A DNA stretch of 64,000 bases from Bacillus sp. FJAT-29814 (GCF_001510715.1 NZ_LMTJ01000010.1:181414-245413), one strand, 5' to 3'. Shown: positions 35,939 through 45,024, counted from the first letter of the stretch. Numbers and translations: made by a program. The notes: generated from the sequence alone by a model not told the origin.

Positions 35939-37723
35939 ATGCTCAATTTAGCTCCATTAATGCTTGAAAAGGTTGGAATTATTGTCATTGTCGCTTTTTT
36001 GCTATCAAAAATGCGTTCTTTTCGCCAGGTTATTCAAAACGAGCACACCATAAAAGAAAAAATGATGCTTATTTTACTGTTTGGAGCCTTTGGCATTATC
36101 AGTAATTATACAGGAATTGAAGTGCAGCATCAGACCATCGCAAGACCTGATTGGACCACCGAAATGCATAACGAGAGCGCATTGGCCAACACAAGGGTAA
36201 TGGGGATCGTGATTGGTGGGTTACTGGGGGGACCCGCGGTCGGGATTGGGGCCGGTTTGCTTGCTGGGATCCATCGTTATACACTTGGGGGATTCACCGC
36301 CATTGCATGTTCACTATCTACTATTCTAGCTGGCATTGCAGCGGGATTCTTTGGAAAGCGGCGAAAACAAAAGGGGAAGCCTATCAATTCCTCGTTCGCG
36401 GTCATAATGGGAATGGCCTTGGAGACTGTACAGATGATGATTATTCTTGTGGCGGCAAAACCGTTTAACGATGCTTGGGAACTCGTTCAACTTATTGGCC
36501 TCCCGATGATATTCGGCAACGGTTTGGGCACACTCCTGTTCATATTTATAATTCAAATTATTAAACGTGATGAAGAGCGGGCACGTGTTAATCAAACGAA
36601 CCTGGCCTTTCTGATTGCTGATCAAACCCTGCCTTTCTTTCGCCAGGGACTAAACGAACAATCATGCAGGGGCATTTCAGAAATTATGTTGAAGCTGACA
36701 AATGCAGATGCTGTATCCATCACGGATAACCATCAAGTTTTATCCCATGTCGGAGCGGCCTCTGATCATCATATCCCTGGGCGTAAGCCTGAAACGGGCT
36801 TGACGAAAAAGGTTCTCGAAGAAGGACTGATTTCTATTGCAAGATCAAGGGAGGAAATCTCCTGCTTTCATCCTCAATGTTCATTAGAGGCAGCGATTGT
36901 ACTGCCGCTAAAAGTAAAAAATGAAACGTTCGGTACCTTAAAAATGTACTATACGAAGCCTGAAAAACTGGATAAAGTGCAGCAGGAATTAGCTGAAGGG
37001 CTGGCCAATCTCTTTTCGACACAGCTGGAGCTTGTGGAGGCAGAGAGACAGGCAAAGCTATTAAAGGATGCAGAAATTAAGGCATTGCATGCCCAGATTC
37101 ATCCACACTTCCTATTTAACAGCCTAAACACGATTTCAGCACTCTGCCGGACAGATGCCAATAAAGCTCGTAAACTATTATTGGAGTTAAGCTCCTTTTT
37201 CCGCGGCAATCTCCAAGGGGCCAGGCAAATGCTCATTCCGCTGGAAAAAGAGATAGCGAATGTCAAAGCCTATCTTTCCTTGGTACAGACGCGTTTCCCG
37301 AACAAGTTCACCATTGATTTTAAAATAGAACCTGGTATTGAAAAAGTTCCGATTCCACCGTTTACTTTACAGCCATTAGTCGAAAATGCGATTCATTATG
37401 GGTTTCCCCGCAGTAAATCGGAAGGAAAAATCACGATAACGGTCTTTACGAAAGACCATCAACTGCAAATCATGGTGGCTGATAATGGCAAAGGCATATC
37501 CGAAGAACAGATGGCAGTGCTTGGTAAACAAGTGATCGATTCAAAAAAGGGAAATGGCACAGCTATTTTTAATATAACGGAACGCTTAAAAGGCATTTAC
37601 AATGGCCAAGCCAATTTAAACTTAACAAGCAAAATCAATCAAGGGACTACGATCACCATATCCCTTCCACTTGATCGAAAAGGAGGTTACGAGGTCAATG
37701 TTGAAAGCCTATATAGTGGATGA
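35939..37723 (+). CDS. lytS: Sensor histidine kinase LytS type
   Basis: About 594 residues. N-terminal 5TM-5TMR-LYT membrane sensor (about 1-205) with GIVIGGLLGGPAVGIGAGLLAGIHRYTLGG; a GAF-like domain (about 215-360); the histidine box HPHFLFNSLNTISALCR with phosphoaccepting His; and a C-terminal ATPase domain (LVENAIHYG, ADNGKGIS). Start at 35939 has AAAGGAGATGG upstream. Together with the next gene and the CstA transporter it resembles the pyruvate-sensing LytST-PftAB system of Bacillus subtilis and BtsSR/BtsT of E. coli. Confidence 0.94.
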   Translation: MLNLAPLMLEKVGIIVIVAFLLSKMRSFRQVIQNEHTIKEKMMLILLFGAFGIISNYTGIEVQHQTIARPDWTTEMHNESALANTRVMGIVIGGLLGGPAVGIGAGLLAGIHRYTLGGFTAIACSLSTILAGIAAGFFGKRRKQKGKPINSSFAVIMGMALETVQMMIILVAAKPFNDAWELVQLIGLPMIFGNGLGTLLFIFIIQIIKRDEERARVNQTNLAFLIADQTLPFFRQGLNEQSCRGISEIMLKLTNADAVSITDNHQVLSHVGAASDHHIPGRKPETGLTKKVLEEGLISIARSREEISCFHPQCSLEAAIVLPLKVKNETFGTLKMYYTKPEKLDKVQQELAEGLANLFSTQLELVEAERQAKLLKDAEIKALHAQIHPHFLFNSLNTISALCRTDANKARKLLLELSSFFRGNLQGARQMLIPLEKEIANVKAYLSLVQTRFPNKFTIDFKIEPGIEKVPIPPFTLQPLVENAIHYGFPRSKSEGKITITVFTKDHQLQIMVADNGKGISEEQMAVLGKQVIDSKKGNGTAIFNITERLKGIYNGQANLNLTSKINQGTTITISLPLDRKGGYEVNVESLYSG

Positions 37724-38435
37724 TGAGCCATTAGCAAGAGATGAGCTAAAATACCTGTTAATCCGGAGCGAGCAAGTGCAAATTTTAGGAGAGAGCGATT
37801 GTATCGATGATGCTGTTGCAGCTATCCGCGAGTTAAAACCCGATTTGGTTTTCTTGGATATCGAACTCGCTGAAGACAACGGCTTAAGTTTAGCAAGACA
37901 GTTAGAAACTCTTGAGCCAGCACCGGCCATTGTCTTTGCGACGGCTTATGACGAATATGCCCTACAGGCATTTGAATTGAATGCAGTCGATTATATTTTA
38001 AAACCATTTGATGAGGAGCGGATTCAAAAATCACTGGGAAAAATAAAGAAAATGCAAAAGCTGGGGAATAAGCAGGCTCCTGTCCAATCCTCGTTGAACC
38101 ATCACAGGAATGGAAAGCTGCCTGTCATGATAGACGAGCGAATTGTTTTACTGGCGATTCCGGATATTGTCTATTTAGAATCAACTGAAGGTAAGTGCAA
38201 CATCGTAACCTTGAGTCAGACTTATAAAGTAGCCGACCCCTTGGTCGTTATGGAGAAAAAGTTACAAGGCGCTAAATTTTTCCGGGTACATCGCAGTTTC
38301 ATCGTCAACCTGGATCATATTATCGAAATTGAACCTTGGTTCAACTCAACCTATAACTTGTTGTTGAACGACGGCTCCAAGGTTCCTGTCAGCCGGACCT
38401 ATGTCAAGGAGTTAAAACAGCTTCTAGGTTTTTGA
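37698..38435 (+). CDS. lytT: LytTR-family response regulator
   Basis: About 245 residues: N-terminal receiver domain (1-120) with the phosphoacceptor Asp in LVFLDIEL and KPF at its end, and C-terminal LytTR DNA-binding domain (about 145-245: VYLESTEGKCNIVTL, FRVHRSFIVNLDHI). It overlaps the kinase gene by 26 bp. AAGGAGG and GAGG lie just upstream of the ATG at 37698. It very likely activates the adjacent CstA-type transporter. Confidence 0.94.
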   Translation: MLKAYIVDDEPLARDELKYLLIRSEQVQILGESDCIDDAVAAIRELKPDLVFLDIELAEDNGLSLARQLETLEPAPAIVFATAYDEYALQAFELNAVDYILKPFDEERIQKSLGKIKKMQKLGNKQAPVQSSLNHHRNGKLPVMIDERIVLLAIPDIVYLESTEGKCNIVTLSQTYKVADPLVVMEKKLQGAKFFRVHRSFIVNLDHIIEIEPWFNSTYNLLLNDGSKVPVSRTYVKELKQLLGF

Positions 38436-38568
38436 CAATTTTGTAATTCATTTGTCGAACTTTGCAATTTATCCCTCTTTTTTGGCGTTTTATCATGAAA
38501 ATACAGATAATTCGCTTTCATTTTGTAAAATAACTTTAGTTTCAAAAATGGAGGGGGAATAAATAATA

Positions 38569-40374
38569 ATGAATGCGATTACAATTGTCATTGGTTCTAT
38601 TTGTATCCTGCTAATTGTTTATCGATTATACGGAACTTTTATGGCAGCAAAAGTCTTGAAGCTTGATGATGCAAAGCAGACTCCTGCTCAAAAATTAAAT
38701 GATGGACGGGATTATGTCCCAACGAACAAGTGGGTTGTTTTTGGTCACCACTTTGCGGCAATTGCCGCAGCAGGCCCGCTGGTCGGTCCGATTCTGGCAG
38801 CGCAATTTGGTTATTTGCCTGGATTGATCTGGCTTCTGGTCGGTGCGGTTATTGGCGGGGCTGTCCACGACATGGTTGTTCTTTTTGCATCAATGCGACG
38901 GGATGGAAAGTCTTTATCGGAAGTGGCGAAGGAAGAACTTGGTCCTGTTGCAGGATTTTGTGCAGGCTTGGCGATGTTATTTATTATCACCATCACCATG
39001 GCCGGGTTGTCATTGGTTGTCCTTGGGGCGCTTGAACGAAACCCATGGGGAACATTTGCAGTCGGAATCACCATTCCAATTGCAATGGGAGTCGGTTTGT
39101 ACCATAAGAAAACTGGAAACTTGAAACTGGCAACGATTGTCGGTTTTGCCTTAATCATGCTGGCCATCCTCTTTGGGCACAATCTTCAAGGTACATGGTT
39201 GGGAGATTTATTAACGCTTGAAAAAAGTACATTAGCACTTATTTTACCAATTTATGCATTTTTTGCGGCAGCCTTGCCAGTCTGGCTATTGCTGGCACCG
39301 CGCGATTACTTAAGTACATTTATGAAAATCGGCGTATTTGCTGCACTAATCATTGGGGTATTCATTGTTAACCCAGATGTGCAATTCCCGGCATTTACAG
39401 AGTTCCTTAATGGCGGCGGCCCAGTTGTGGCGGGTCCTGTATGGCCATTTATCTCGATTACGATTGCTTGTGGAGCGATTTCTGGATTCCATGCTTTCGT
39501 TGGTTCTGGTACGACTCCAAAAATGGTCAACCGCTGGAGCGATATAAAAGGTGTTGCCTTTGGCGCTATGCTTGTTGAATGTTTAGTAGCGATTATGGCA
39601 TTGATTGCCGCTGTATCGTTGCAGCCTGGCGATTATTTTGCCATCAACTCTTCACCAGAGAAATATGCAACATTGGGAATGGAAACCGTTCATTTAGATG
39701 AATTGAGTAAAGAGGTTGGAATGGATCTTGAGGGAAGAACCGGTGGCGCTGTTACATTAGCTGTCGGGATGACCTATATTTTTACAGCCGTTCCGTTTTT
39801 CGCAAAACTGGCTGCTTATTTCTATCAATTTGTCATTCTATTTGAGGCTGTGTTTATCTTAACGGCCATTGACTCAGGAACACGGGTTGCCCGTTATCTT
39901 ATTCAAGATTTCTTAGGCGACTTTATTAAACCATTAAAACGTACGGATTCATTAGGTGCGAATATTTTTGCCAGTGCATTAGCCTGCTTCGTCTGGGGAT
40001 ATCTTCTATTCTCCGGTGATATCAGTTCCGTTTGGGCTCTGTTCGGTGTATCCAACCAGTTGATGGCATCCATCGGGTTAATTGTTGGGGCAACAGTAGT
40101 GTTGAAAATCGCAGAAAAACGTTGGTACATGCTGACATGTCTCATTCCGCTTGCCTACCTGTTCGTGACAGTCATGACAGCAGGCTATTGGATGGTGAAA
40201 AACGTTTACTTCAACTCAGCTAACCCTGGTTTCAACGTACTAAACGGTGTACTATCGATTATCATGCTGATCCTTGGGGTGGTCATCCTGGTTACCTCCA
40301 TTATGAAATGGACAAAACTATGGAAAATTCCTCAGAATGTATTAGTGGAAAATTCCGCAAAAGAAGTAGCGTAA
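38569..40374 (+). CDS. cstA: CstA/BtsT-family pyruvate transporter
   Basis: 601 residues, 16-18 membrane segments. Signature stretches are FGHHFAAIAAAGPLVGPILAAQFGYLPGLIWLLVGAVIGGAVHDMVVLFASMRRDG in the N-terminal half (cited in parts: GPLVGPILAAQFGY; GAVHDMVVLFASMRRDGKS) and AIDSGTRVARYLIQDFLG near the C-terminus. CstA-family proteins import pyruvate or peptides during carbon limitation. AGGGGG ribosome binding site. The location directly after lytST suggests induction by extracellular pyruvate. TTTGT-type repeats at 38440, 38451 and 38461 may be LytT sites. Confidence 0.93.
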   Translation: MNAITIVIGSICILLIVYRLYGTFMAAKVLKLDDAKQTPAQKLNDGRDYVPTNKWVVFGHHFAAIAAAGPLVGPILAAQFGYLPGLIWLLVGAVIGGAVHDMVVLFASMRRDGKSLSEVAKEELGPVAGFCAGLAMLFIITITMAGLSLVVLGALERNPWGTFAVGITIPIAMGVGLYHKKTGNLKLATIVGFALIMLAILFGHNLQGTWLGDLLTLEKSTLALILPIYAFFAAALPVWLLLAPRDYLSTFMKIGVFAALIIGVFIVNPDVQFPAFTEFLNGGGPVVAGPVWPFISITIACGAISGFHAFVGSGTTPKMVNRWSDIKGVAFGAMLVECLVAIMALIAAVSLQPGDYFAINSSPEKYATLGMETVHLDELSKEVGMDLEGRTGGAVTLAVGMTYIFTAVPFFAKLAAYFYQFVILFEAVFILTAIDSGTRVARYLIQDFLGDFIKPLKRTDSLGANIFASALACFVWGYLLFSGDISSVWALFGVSNQLMASIGLIVGATVVLKIAEKRWYMLTCLIPLAYLFVTVMTAGYWMVKNVYFNSANPGFNVLNGVLSIIMLILGVVILVTSIMKWTKLWKIPQNVLVENSAKEVA

Positions 40375-40382
40375 ACAAAACA

Positions 40383-40422
40383 AACAGCACCCATTCACTT
40401 GAATGGGTGCTGTCTGTTTTAT
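40383..40422 (+). terminator. Terminator after cstA
   Basis: Arms ACAGCACCCATTC / GAATGGGTGCTGT with a 4-nt loop followed by CTGTTTT. Confidence 0.93.
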
Positions 40423-40436
40423 AAGTTATGAAATTC

Positions 40437-40712
40437 TTATTGAAGTTTTGCGGAAATGGATTTTAGGAAGCTAAATCCAGATAAGCTTAGGGTGAGTTTT
40501 TCCTTGCAGCTAATCGTATTTTGCACATAGATTGAGAGATTATCAATGACATATTCCTGATAATGGTTTAAAGATTTTGGCTTTCCTGGCACAGCAACCA
40601 GTTCTTGAACCCCTGGAACACAGCAAGCCTTAACTTCAAGCGTTTTTACCGTTAACTGATTGCCTTTCGCTTCTATCCACTCTTTTAATTTCCCATCGAT
40701 ATCAATGTTCAA
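40437..40712 (-). CDS. CC/Se-motif family (seleno)protein
   Basis: 91 residues with TTG start at 40712 (GGGAGG 9 nt upstream; a longer in-frame ATG lacks one). The N-terminal segment IDGKLKEWIEAKGNQLTVKTLEVKACCVPG contains the adjacent-cysteine motif (CC, around residue 30), followed by VQELVAVPGKPKSLNHYQEY. I recognise this as the small CC/Se-motif family, some of whose members have selenocysteine at this site. Here both positions are Cys. Its place beside a YedE/YedF selenium gene pair supports a role in selenium or thiol-redox chemistry. Exact function unknown. Confidence 0.8.
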   Translation of the reverse strand: MNIDIDGKLKEWIEAKGNQLTVKTLEVKACCVPGVQELVAVPGKPKSLNHYQEYVIDNLSIYVQNTISCKEKLTLSLSGFSFLKSISAKLQ

Positions 40713-40793
40713 ACATCTTGCCCTCCCTTTTCGGTATGCATCCATTAAAATTAGTTCTAACCTGATTGTAACACACCTGTATCTGAGGATAAG

Positions 40794-40822
40794 GAAAAAG
40801 GATGTCAGATCGACATCCTTGT
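40794..40822 (-). terminator. Terminator of the yedE-yedF operon
   Basis: Arms GGATGTC / GACATCC followed on the minus strand by TTTTTCC, 15 nt after the yedF-like stop. Confidence 0.85.
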
Positions 40823-40833
40823 TTAAGCGGAAG

Positions 40834-41079
40834 TTATTTTACGACTTTAATATAAAAATAGATATCCTGTGCGACCTTTTTCGGTTCTGTCAACAGCTGA
40901 TAGCCATGCTTGACGGCTTCCTCCGGAACACTGCGAAACGATTGCGGGCAGTCGGCGATGACTTGCAGGACTTCTCCCATTTTCATTGTTTTAAGCGCAT
41001 CCAGCGCGTAGATAACTGGGTACGGTCAAGGCTCACCGCGAATGTCCAACGTGTAGTTAACATCAATCACCTGTGACAT
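40834..41079 (-). CDS. yedF: YedF/TusA-like selenoprotein candidate (TGA at the catalytic Cys)
   Basis: 81-residue TusA-fold protein: MSQVIDVNYTLDIRGEP, then an in-frame TGA at codon 18 (bases 41026-41028), then PYPVIYALDALKTMKMGEV and DCPQSFRSVPEEAVKHGYQLL. TusA/YedF proteins read GEPCPxP here, so the TGA replaces exactly the active-site cysteine. AAGGAGG precedes the ATG, and the gene starts 4 bp after the YedE-like gene. A hairpin GCGC-UGGAU-GCGC (40995-41007) begins 18 nt after the TGA, with G in the first two loop positions and within the published distance range for bacterial SECIS. The alternative is a nonsense mutation, but the rest of the frame is intact and the context is selenium. 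Confidence 0.85.
40992..41010 (-). promoter_or_regulatory. Candidate SECIS element of the yedF-like gene
   Basis: mRNA stem GCGC/GCGC, loop UGGAU, with two additional outer U-A pairs across a mismatch. Apical loop begins 22 nt after the UGA. Weaker than the cueP element. Confidence 0.55.
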
Positions 41080-41082
41080 ATT

Positions 41083-42312
41083 TTAAGCCTCCTTTGTAAC
41101 ATGAGAAATGCGTTGTTTCTTTTCCAGTTTGATTCCCTTCCCGTAACGGAATCGCTTTTCCCACCAGTTTGATAGTAAAAACCAAGCAAGGAGCATGGCC
41201 ATCGTACCGAGAAGGGCTCCTGTTGGTCCCCATAGTTCGATTAAGTTCACTTTCGGCCAATTTTCGGTAAGGGCATGGTAGATGCCGAGATGATCCCACC
41301 CATATGCTAGGAACGTCGCTCCGACGATATTGCCGGCACCGACCACCCAGAATAGCAATTGACCTTCCATGGCCCGGTACATCATCCCGGTTTCACAGCC
41401 GCCGGCCAATACAATCCCGAAGCCGAATAATAGACCGCCAATTAGCGTGCTAGGAGCTGCCACTTTAATAAGGGCGACAGAGCCGTTTTGAATGTAGATA
41501 AAGGTAATCACGACACTAATCATCATTCCGACAGCAATGGCCTTTGACATGACCGCACGCCCGCTGATCCATAAATCGCGGAAAGCGGAGGTAAAACAGA
41601 TTTGTCCGCGTTCAATCAAAATCCCGAACAATGCCCCCGCGATACAAGCGACTGCCAGGAGCGTTTTGCCTACTGCGAAAAAGTAAAGAATAAGTCCAAG
41701 ATAAAGTAGGGCAAAAACGAATCCGAGGATTGGCTGGATATTCCTTTTTTGCACATGCTCGGTCACGACAGGATTCAACGACCCTTTCATTAAAGTCGGT
41801 TTGCCCCGCCACCATTTGGTATTCACGACCTTCACACCAAAATAGGTCCCAATCGCCGTGGCCACCATAAAGATCCAAGAATGAAACGAGAACTGCGGAA
41901 CGCCGGTGAAAAAGGCGGCCAAATTACAGCCAAGGGCAAGACGGGCACCGAATCCGGCAATAATGCCGCCAGCAAATCCCTGCACCAAACGACGTTTTTG
42001 TTTGGGAACACGGATTTTGAAACTGTTGCTCAATAAAATTGTAATCAGTGCGCCAACAAGCATGCCGATGACAATCCAGCCGTCCGTTCTGCTGACGGGC
42101 GTTCCCTCAAGGCCGACCAACTGAAAATAGGCCCAATCGGAAACATCGACCCCGAACCAGCCCAGCATATGTCCTCCCAATCTGGTGAATTCGCCGGTAA
42201 CGGCCCAAACCGTAGCGGTAATGCCAAAGTACAAGGCGCTTACCAGTCCGGCAATACTAATGGCGACATAGGGATTCCAATATTCTTTGAAGATTTTTTG
42301 ATAAAGCTTCAT
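41083..42312 (-). CDS. yedE: YedE-family selenium-metabolism membrane protein
   Basis: About 409 residues, 8-10 membrane segments, of the YeeE/YedE family. GITATVWAVTGEFTRLGGH, GFGARLALGCNLAAFFTG, IERGQICFTSAFRDLW and GFGIVLAGGCETGMMYRAMEGQ closely resemble E. coli YedE, the branch associated with selenium metabolism and paired with YedF; the conserved Cys lie in the GCN, QICF and GGCE motifs. Related YeeE proteins take up thiosulfate, so a selenium/sulfur import role is plausible. Start at 42312 has GGGGGA upstream; a longer in-frame ATG at 42336 has none. Transcribed with the yedF-like gene. Confidence 0.9.
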   Translation of the reverse strand: MKLYQKIFKEYWNPYVAISIAGLVSALYFGITATVWAVTGEFTRLGGHMLGWFGVDVSDWAYFQLVGLEGTPVSRTDGWIVIGMLVGALITILLSNSFKIRVPKQKRRLVQGFAGGIIAGFGARLALGCNLAAFFTGVPQFSFHSWIFMVATAIGTYFGVKVVNTKWWRGKPTLMKGSLNPVVTEHVQKRNIQPILGFVFALLYLGLILYFFAVGKTLLAVACIAGALFGILIERGQICFTSAFRDLWISGRAVMSKAIAVGMMISVVITFIYIQNGSVALIKVAAPSTLIGGLLFGFGIVLAGGCETGMMYRAMEGQLLFWVVGAGNIVGATFLAYGWDHLGIYHALTENWPKVNLIELWGPTGALLGTMAMLLAWFLLSNWWEKRFRYGKGIKLEKKQRISHVTKEA

Positions 42313-42365
42313 GGTTCTGTCATTCCCCCTGTTCATTTTTTAATGGTAAACTAAGGCTTAAAACA

Positions 42366-42399
42366 TAATAAAAATGCCTGGAAAAATCCAAGGCACTTT
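42366..42399 (-). terminator. Hairpin in the yedE leader (possible attenuator)
   Basis: Read on the minus strand, TGCCT...GGA-loop-CC...AGGCA is followed by TTTTTATT, about 60 nt before yedE. It lies 5' of the gene, so either attenuation or termination of antisense transcripts. Confidence 0.5.
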
Positions 42400-42507
42400 T
42401 ATGATATCTTTTAAATCAATTTTTGCATTTACTGGATGATTGTTCAATTCATATTATCGATAATTTCTATTTTCACCTATTTATAAAGTAGATATAAGGG
42501 GAACCCA

Positions 42508-44733
42508 ATGACAACTACCAAAACCTATATAAATGAGTGGCAGCAAGCACTGGAGCAAGAGATTCAGCATTTGAAAAAGTTTGGTGGAAGCCGTTATATC
42601 GTCACAAATGGCAGGTTGTTATCAAACGAGGGCCCGTACAGCTATTACTTTGACACGGCCATTTCGTTACGAATCCCAGTCGGTTCCACCGTCAAATTGG
42701 AATGGGGTAGGATGGCAAGCGTCGGGAAAGTGCTTTCCTCCGAAGGTAAGGGCGTCATTGTTGCCTTGGAGCAAAGCTTGGGCGACCTGATCCCGGATGC
42801 GTATTTGCTGCATGACCCCTGGGAACTGCTGGAACAATTAATACAACGCCTGGATGAAATCAAAAAGAACAAGCAAAAGCGACTGAGAGTGAAGCGATTG
42901 ATGAATCCTCCCATGGAAACCAAGCATCCTGTTGAAAAAATCAAGAGTAATGTCCACGAATTGGTGTTGCGCTCGAAATACAATCCGGTCACATTCGTCT
43001 GGGGGCCGCCGGGCACGGGGAAAACATACACCTTGGCTAGAACGGCCGCCAACAAATATTTTCAGCAGAAAAAAGTGTTAATTCTCTCACACAGCAACCA
43101 GGCTGTGGATGTCTTAATGACGGAACTGACCGATTTTATAAAAAGGAAAAACCGTTTCCGGGAAGGGGATGTACTTCGTTATGGTGGGAACAATGGGGGT
43201 CTGGGAGGATATGCCGAAATTACTTCAGGTCTGCTGATTGAAAAACAAGACCCGCTCCTTGCCCGGGACCGGGAGCGGTTGGTAGAAGAACGGCGGAACT
43301 TGAAGCAGGATTTGGCCCATTCCTTCAGCAAACGGAATTCGGACCAACTACTGGAGCTGGAAAAGCAGATTGCCAGGTTGCTGGAAAGGGTGCGCAAGAA
43401 AGAAGTCCAATTAGTAAGAGAGTCCTTTATTGTCGGGACGACGTTGGCCAAGGCGGCCAGTGACAGCGCCATTTTTGAACAAGAATATGACATCGTGATT
43501 CTCGATGAAGCCAGTATGGCCTATGTCCCGCAGGCGGCGTTTGCTGCTTCGTTAGGGAAACGGGTAATTATTTGTGGGGACTTCAAACAATTGCCACCAA
43601 TTGCCTCCAGCCGCGAGGCGCTTGTGACCAAATGGCTGAAGGAGGATGTGTTCCATCAGTCTGGAGTGGCGGCCCTGCTGAATGAAGGGAAGCTGCACCC
43701 CCAGTTGTTTTTATTAAAAGAACAACGGCGAATGCACCCGGATATTTCCGCTTTCACTAATCGGTATATCTATCATTCACTGGTGGGAGACCACGAAAGT
43801 GTCTACAAGAACCGAAATGTGATTGTCAGCCAGGCACCGTTTAAAAATCATGCAGCGGTGCTAGTGGATACAAGTTTCACCGGCCAGCATTGTGTGAATG
43901 ACAAAGCAACCAATTCAAGATTCAACCTATGGCAGCTGCTACTGTCGTTTCAATTGATACATGAAGCCTGCTTGGGCGGCGCGAAATCGATTGGGTATGT
44001 GACGCCGTATCGGGCTCAGGCGAATTTGATGGAGCTGCTGCTTGAGGAAATTTATGCCGAGGAGTGCAGTTCAGCGGATATTATTGCGGCCACTGTCCAC
44101 CGATTCCAGGGGAGCGAGCGGGATGTGATGATTTTTGATACGGTTGACAGTTCCCCGCAAGCCCGCGCCGGCATGCTGTTAACCGGCAGGGACAGTGAAC
44201 GTCTAATTAATGTGGCGATTACGAGGACAAAAGGGAAGTTCATTCATGTCAGCGATAGACAGTTTATCGAGAAGCAAGTTTTTCGAGAAAAAACATTGAG
44301 GCAGCTCGTTGGTCATCAGGTTAGGAACAATCAAGAGGTGACCACAGCAGAGATTGGTTCCTGGATTGTGAACCAACACCTAAAATTAAAGTGGATTCAT
44401 GCGCTTAAATTGGATGTGGTATTTCAGGACCTGCAATCGGCAAAGTCTTCAATTGTTATTTCCATGCCGGAGGAAACCGAATTGCCTGAAGCTTGGCAGG
44501 AGCAGCTGCGGAACAGAGGCGAGCGGGTGAGATTAACCGTTATTTCAGACAAGAAGTGGTGCAACCCCGATGCTTGGCGGGACGAGTGTTTGCCGTTTCC
44601 GTTTGTGATGCTTGACGAGAAGGTGCTGTGGCTTGGACTTCCGCTCGAAGGAGCTAGAGGGGTTCGACCGCCTTATGTCGCGGCCAGAGTGAATTCCAGA
44701 AGAGTGTGTGAATACTTGATGAAACAGATTTAA
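42508..44733 (+). CDS. Superfamily I RNA/DNA helicase (Upf1/Dna2-like)
   Basis: 741 residues. N-terminal region of unknown fold (1-150), then helicase motif I GPPGTGKTYTLA (about residue 168), motif II ILDEASMA, motif III CGDFKQLPPIA, motif IV-like EQRRMHP, motif V ATVHRFQGSERDVMIFD and motif VI NVAITRTKGKFIH. A helical insertion (about 240-305) lies between motifs I and II. The C-terminal tail (about 600-741) resembles a phospholipase-D-like or restriction-like segment but I cannot assign it. Upf1-like SF1B helicases act on single-stranded nucleic acid; the precise role is unknown. AAGGGG precedes the ATG. Confidence 0.9.
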   Translation: MTTTKTYINEWQQALEQEIQHLKKFGGSRYIVTNGRLLSNEGPYSYYFDTAISLRIPVGSTVKLEWGRMASVGKVLSSEGKGVIVALEQSLGDLIPDAYLLHDPWELLEQLIQRLDEIKKNKQKRLRVKRLMNPPMETKHPVEKIKSNVHELVLRSKYNPVTFVWGPPGTGKTYTLARTAANKYFQQKKVLILSHSNQAVDVLMTELTDFIKRKNRFREGDVLRYGGNNGGLGGYAEITSGLLIEKQDPLLARDRERLVEERRNLKQDLAHSFSKRNSDQLLELEKQIARLLERVRKKEVQLVRESFIVGTTLAKAASDSAIFEQEYDIVILDEASMAYVPQAAFAASLGKRVIICGDFKQLPPIASSREALVTKWLKEDVFHQSGVAALLNEGKLHPQLFLLKEQRRMHPDISAFTNRYIYHSLVGDHESVYKNRNVIVSQAPFKNHAAVLVDTSFTGQHCVNDKATNSRFNLWQLLLSFQLIHEACLGGAKSIGYVTPYRAQANLMELLLEEIYAEECSSADIIAATVHRFQGSERDVMIFDTVDSSPQARAGMLLTGRDSERLINVAITRTKGKFIHVSDRQFIEKQVFREKTLRQLVGHQVRNNQEVTTAEIGSWIVNQHLKLKWIHALKLDVVFQDLQSAKSSIVISMPEETELPEAWQEQLRNRGERVRLTVISDKKWCNPDAWRDECLPFPFVMLDEKVLWLGLPLEGARGVRPPYVAARVNSRRVCEYLMKQI

Positions 44734-44804
44734 TTTGTATGAATCCTGGCGATGCGTTGAAGTTTTATCATGGGGAAACTGGGAATGGTAATTTGGGCGG
44801 AATT

Positions 44805-45024
44805 CGGACAAAACAGGCGAGCATTGAAGCGAAAATGTCCGAAGAAGTGCCATCTTCGGACAAAATTGATGCAAAAGATGAGAAAATGTCCGCAGGAAGG
44901 GGTTCTGCGGACAAAACAGGAATAAAAGCAGCAAAAATGTCCGCAGGAAGCAGTTCTGCGGACAAAACGGATGAAACCCCAGCTGAAATGTCCGCAGGAA
45001 GCAGTTCTACAGACAAAACAGGAT
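44805..45024. repeat. Tandem hairpin array 1, 51-bp period
   Basis: Four hairpins beginning at 44836, 44887, 44938 and 44989 (exactly 51 bp apart), with a right half-unit at 44805. Unit: TGTCCGCAG-loop-CTGCGGACA followed by an A-rich linker (AAAAC). Unit 1 has TGTCCGAAG / CTTCGGACA, a compensatory change that keeps pairing. Because the period is a multiple of three, an accidental 95-codon reading frame runs through it. Confidence 0.85.

Noticed and set aside
40660-41076. 138-residue plus-strand frame over the yedF-like gene
   Set aside because: Antisense to the yedF-like gene and the start of the CC/Se gene; no recognised homology. It is open because the minus-strand TGA breaks the competing frame.
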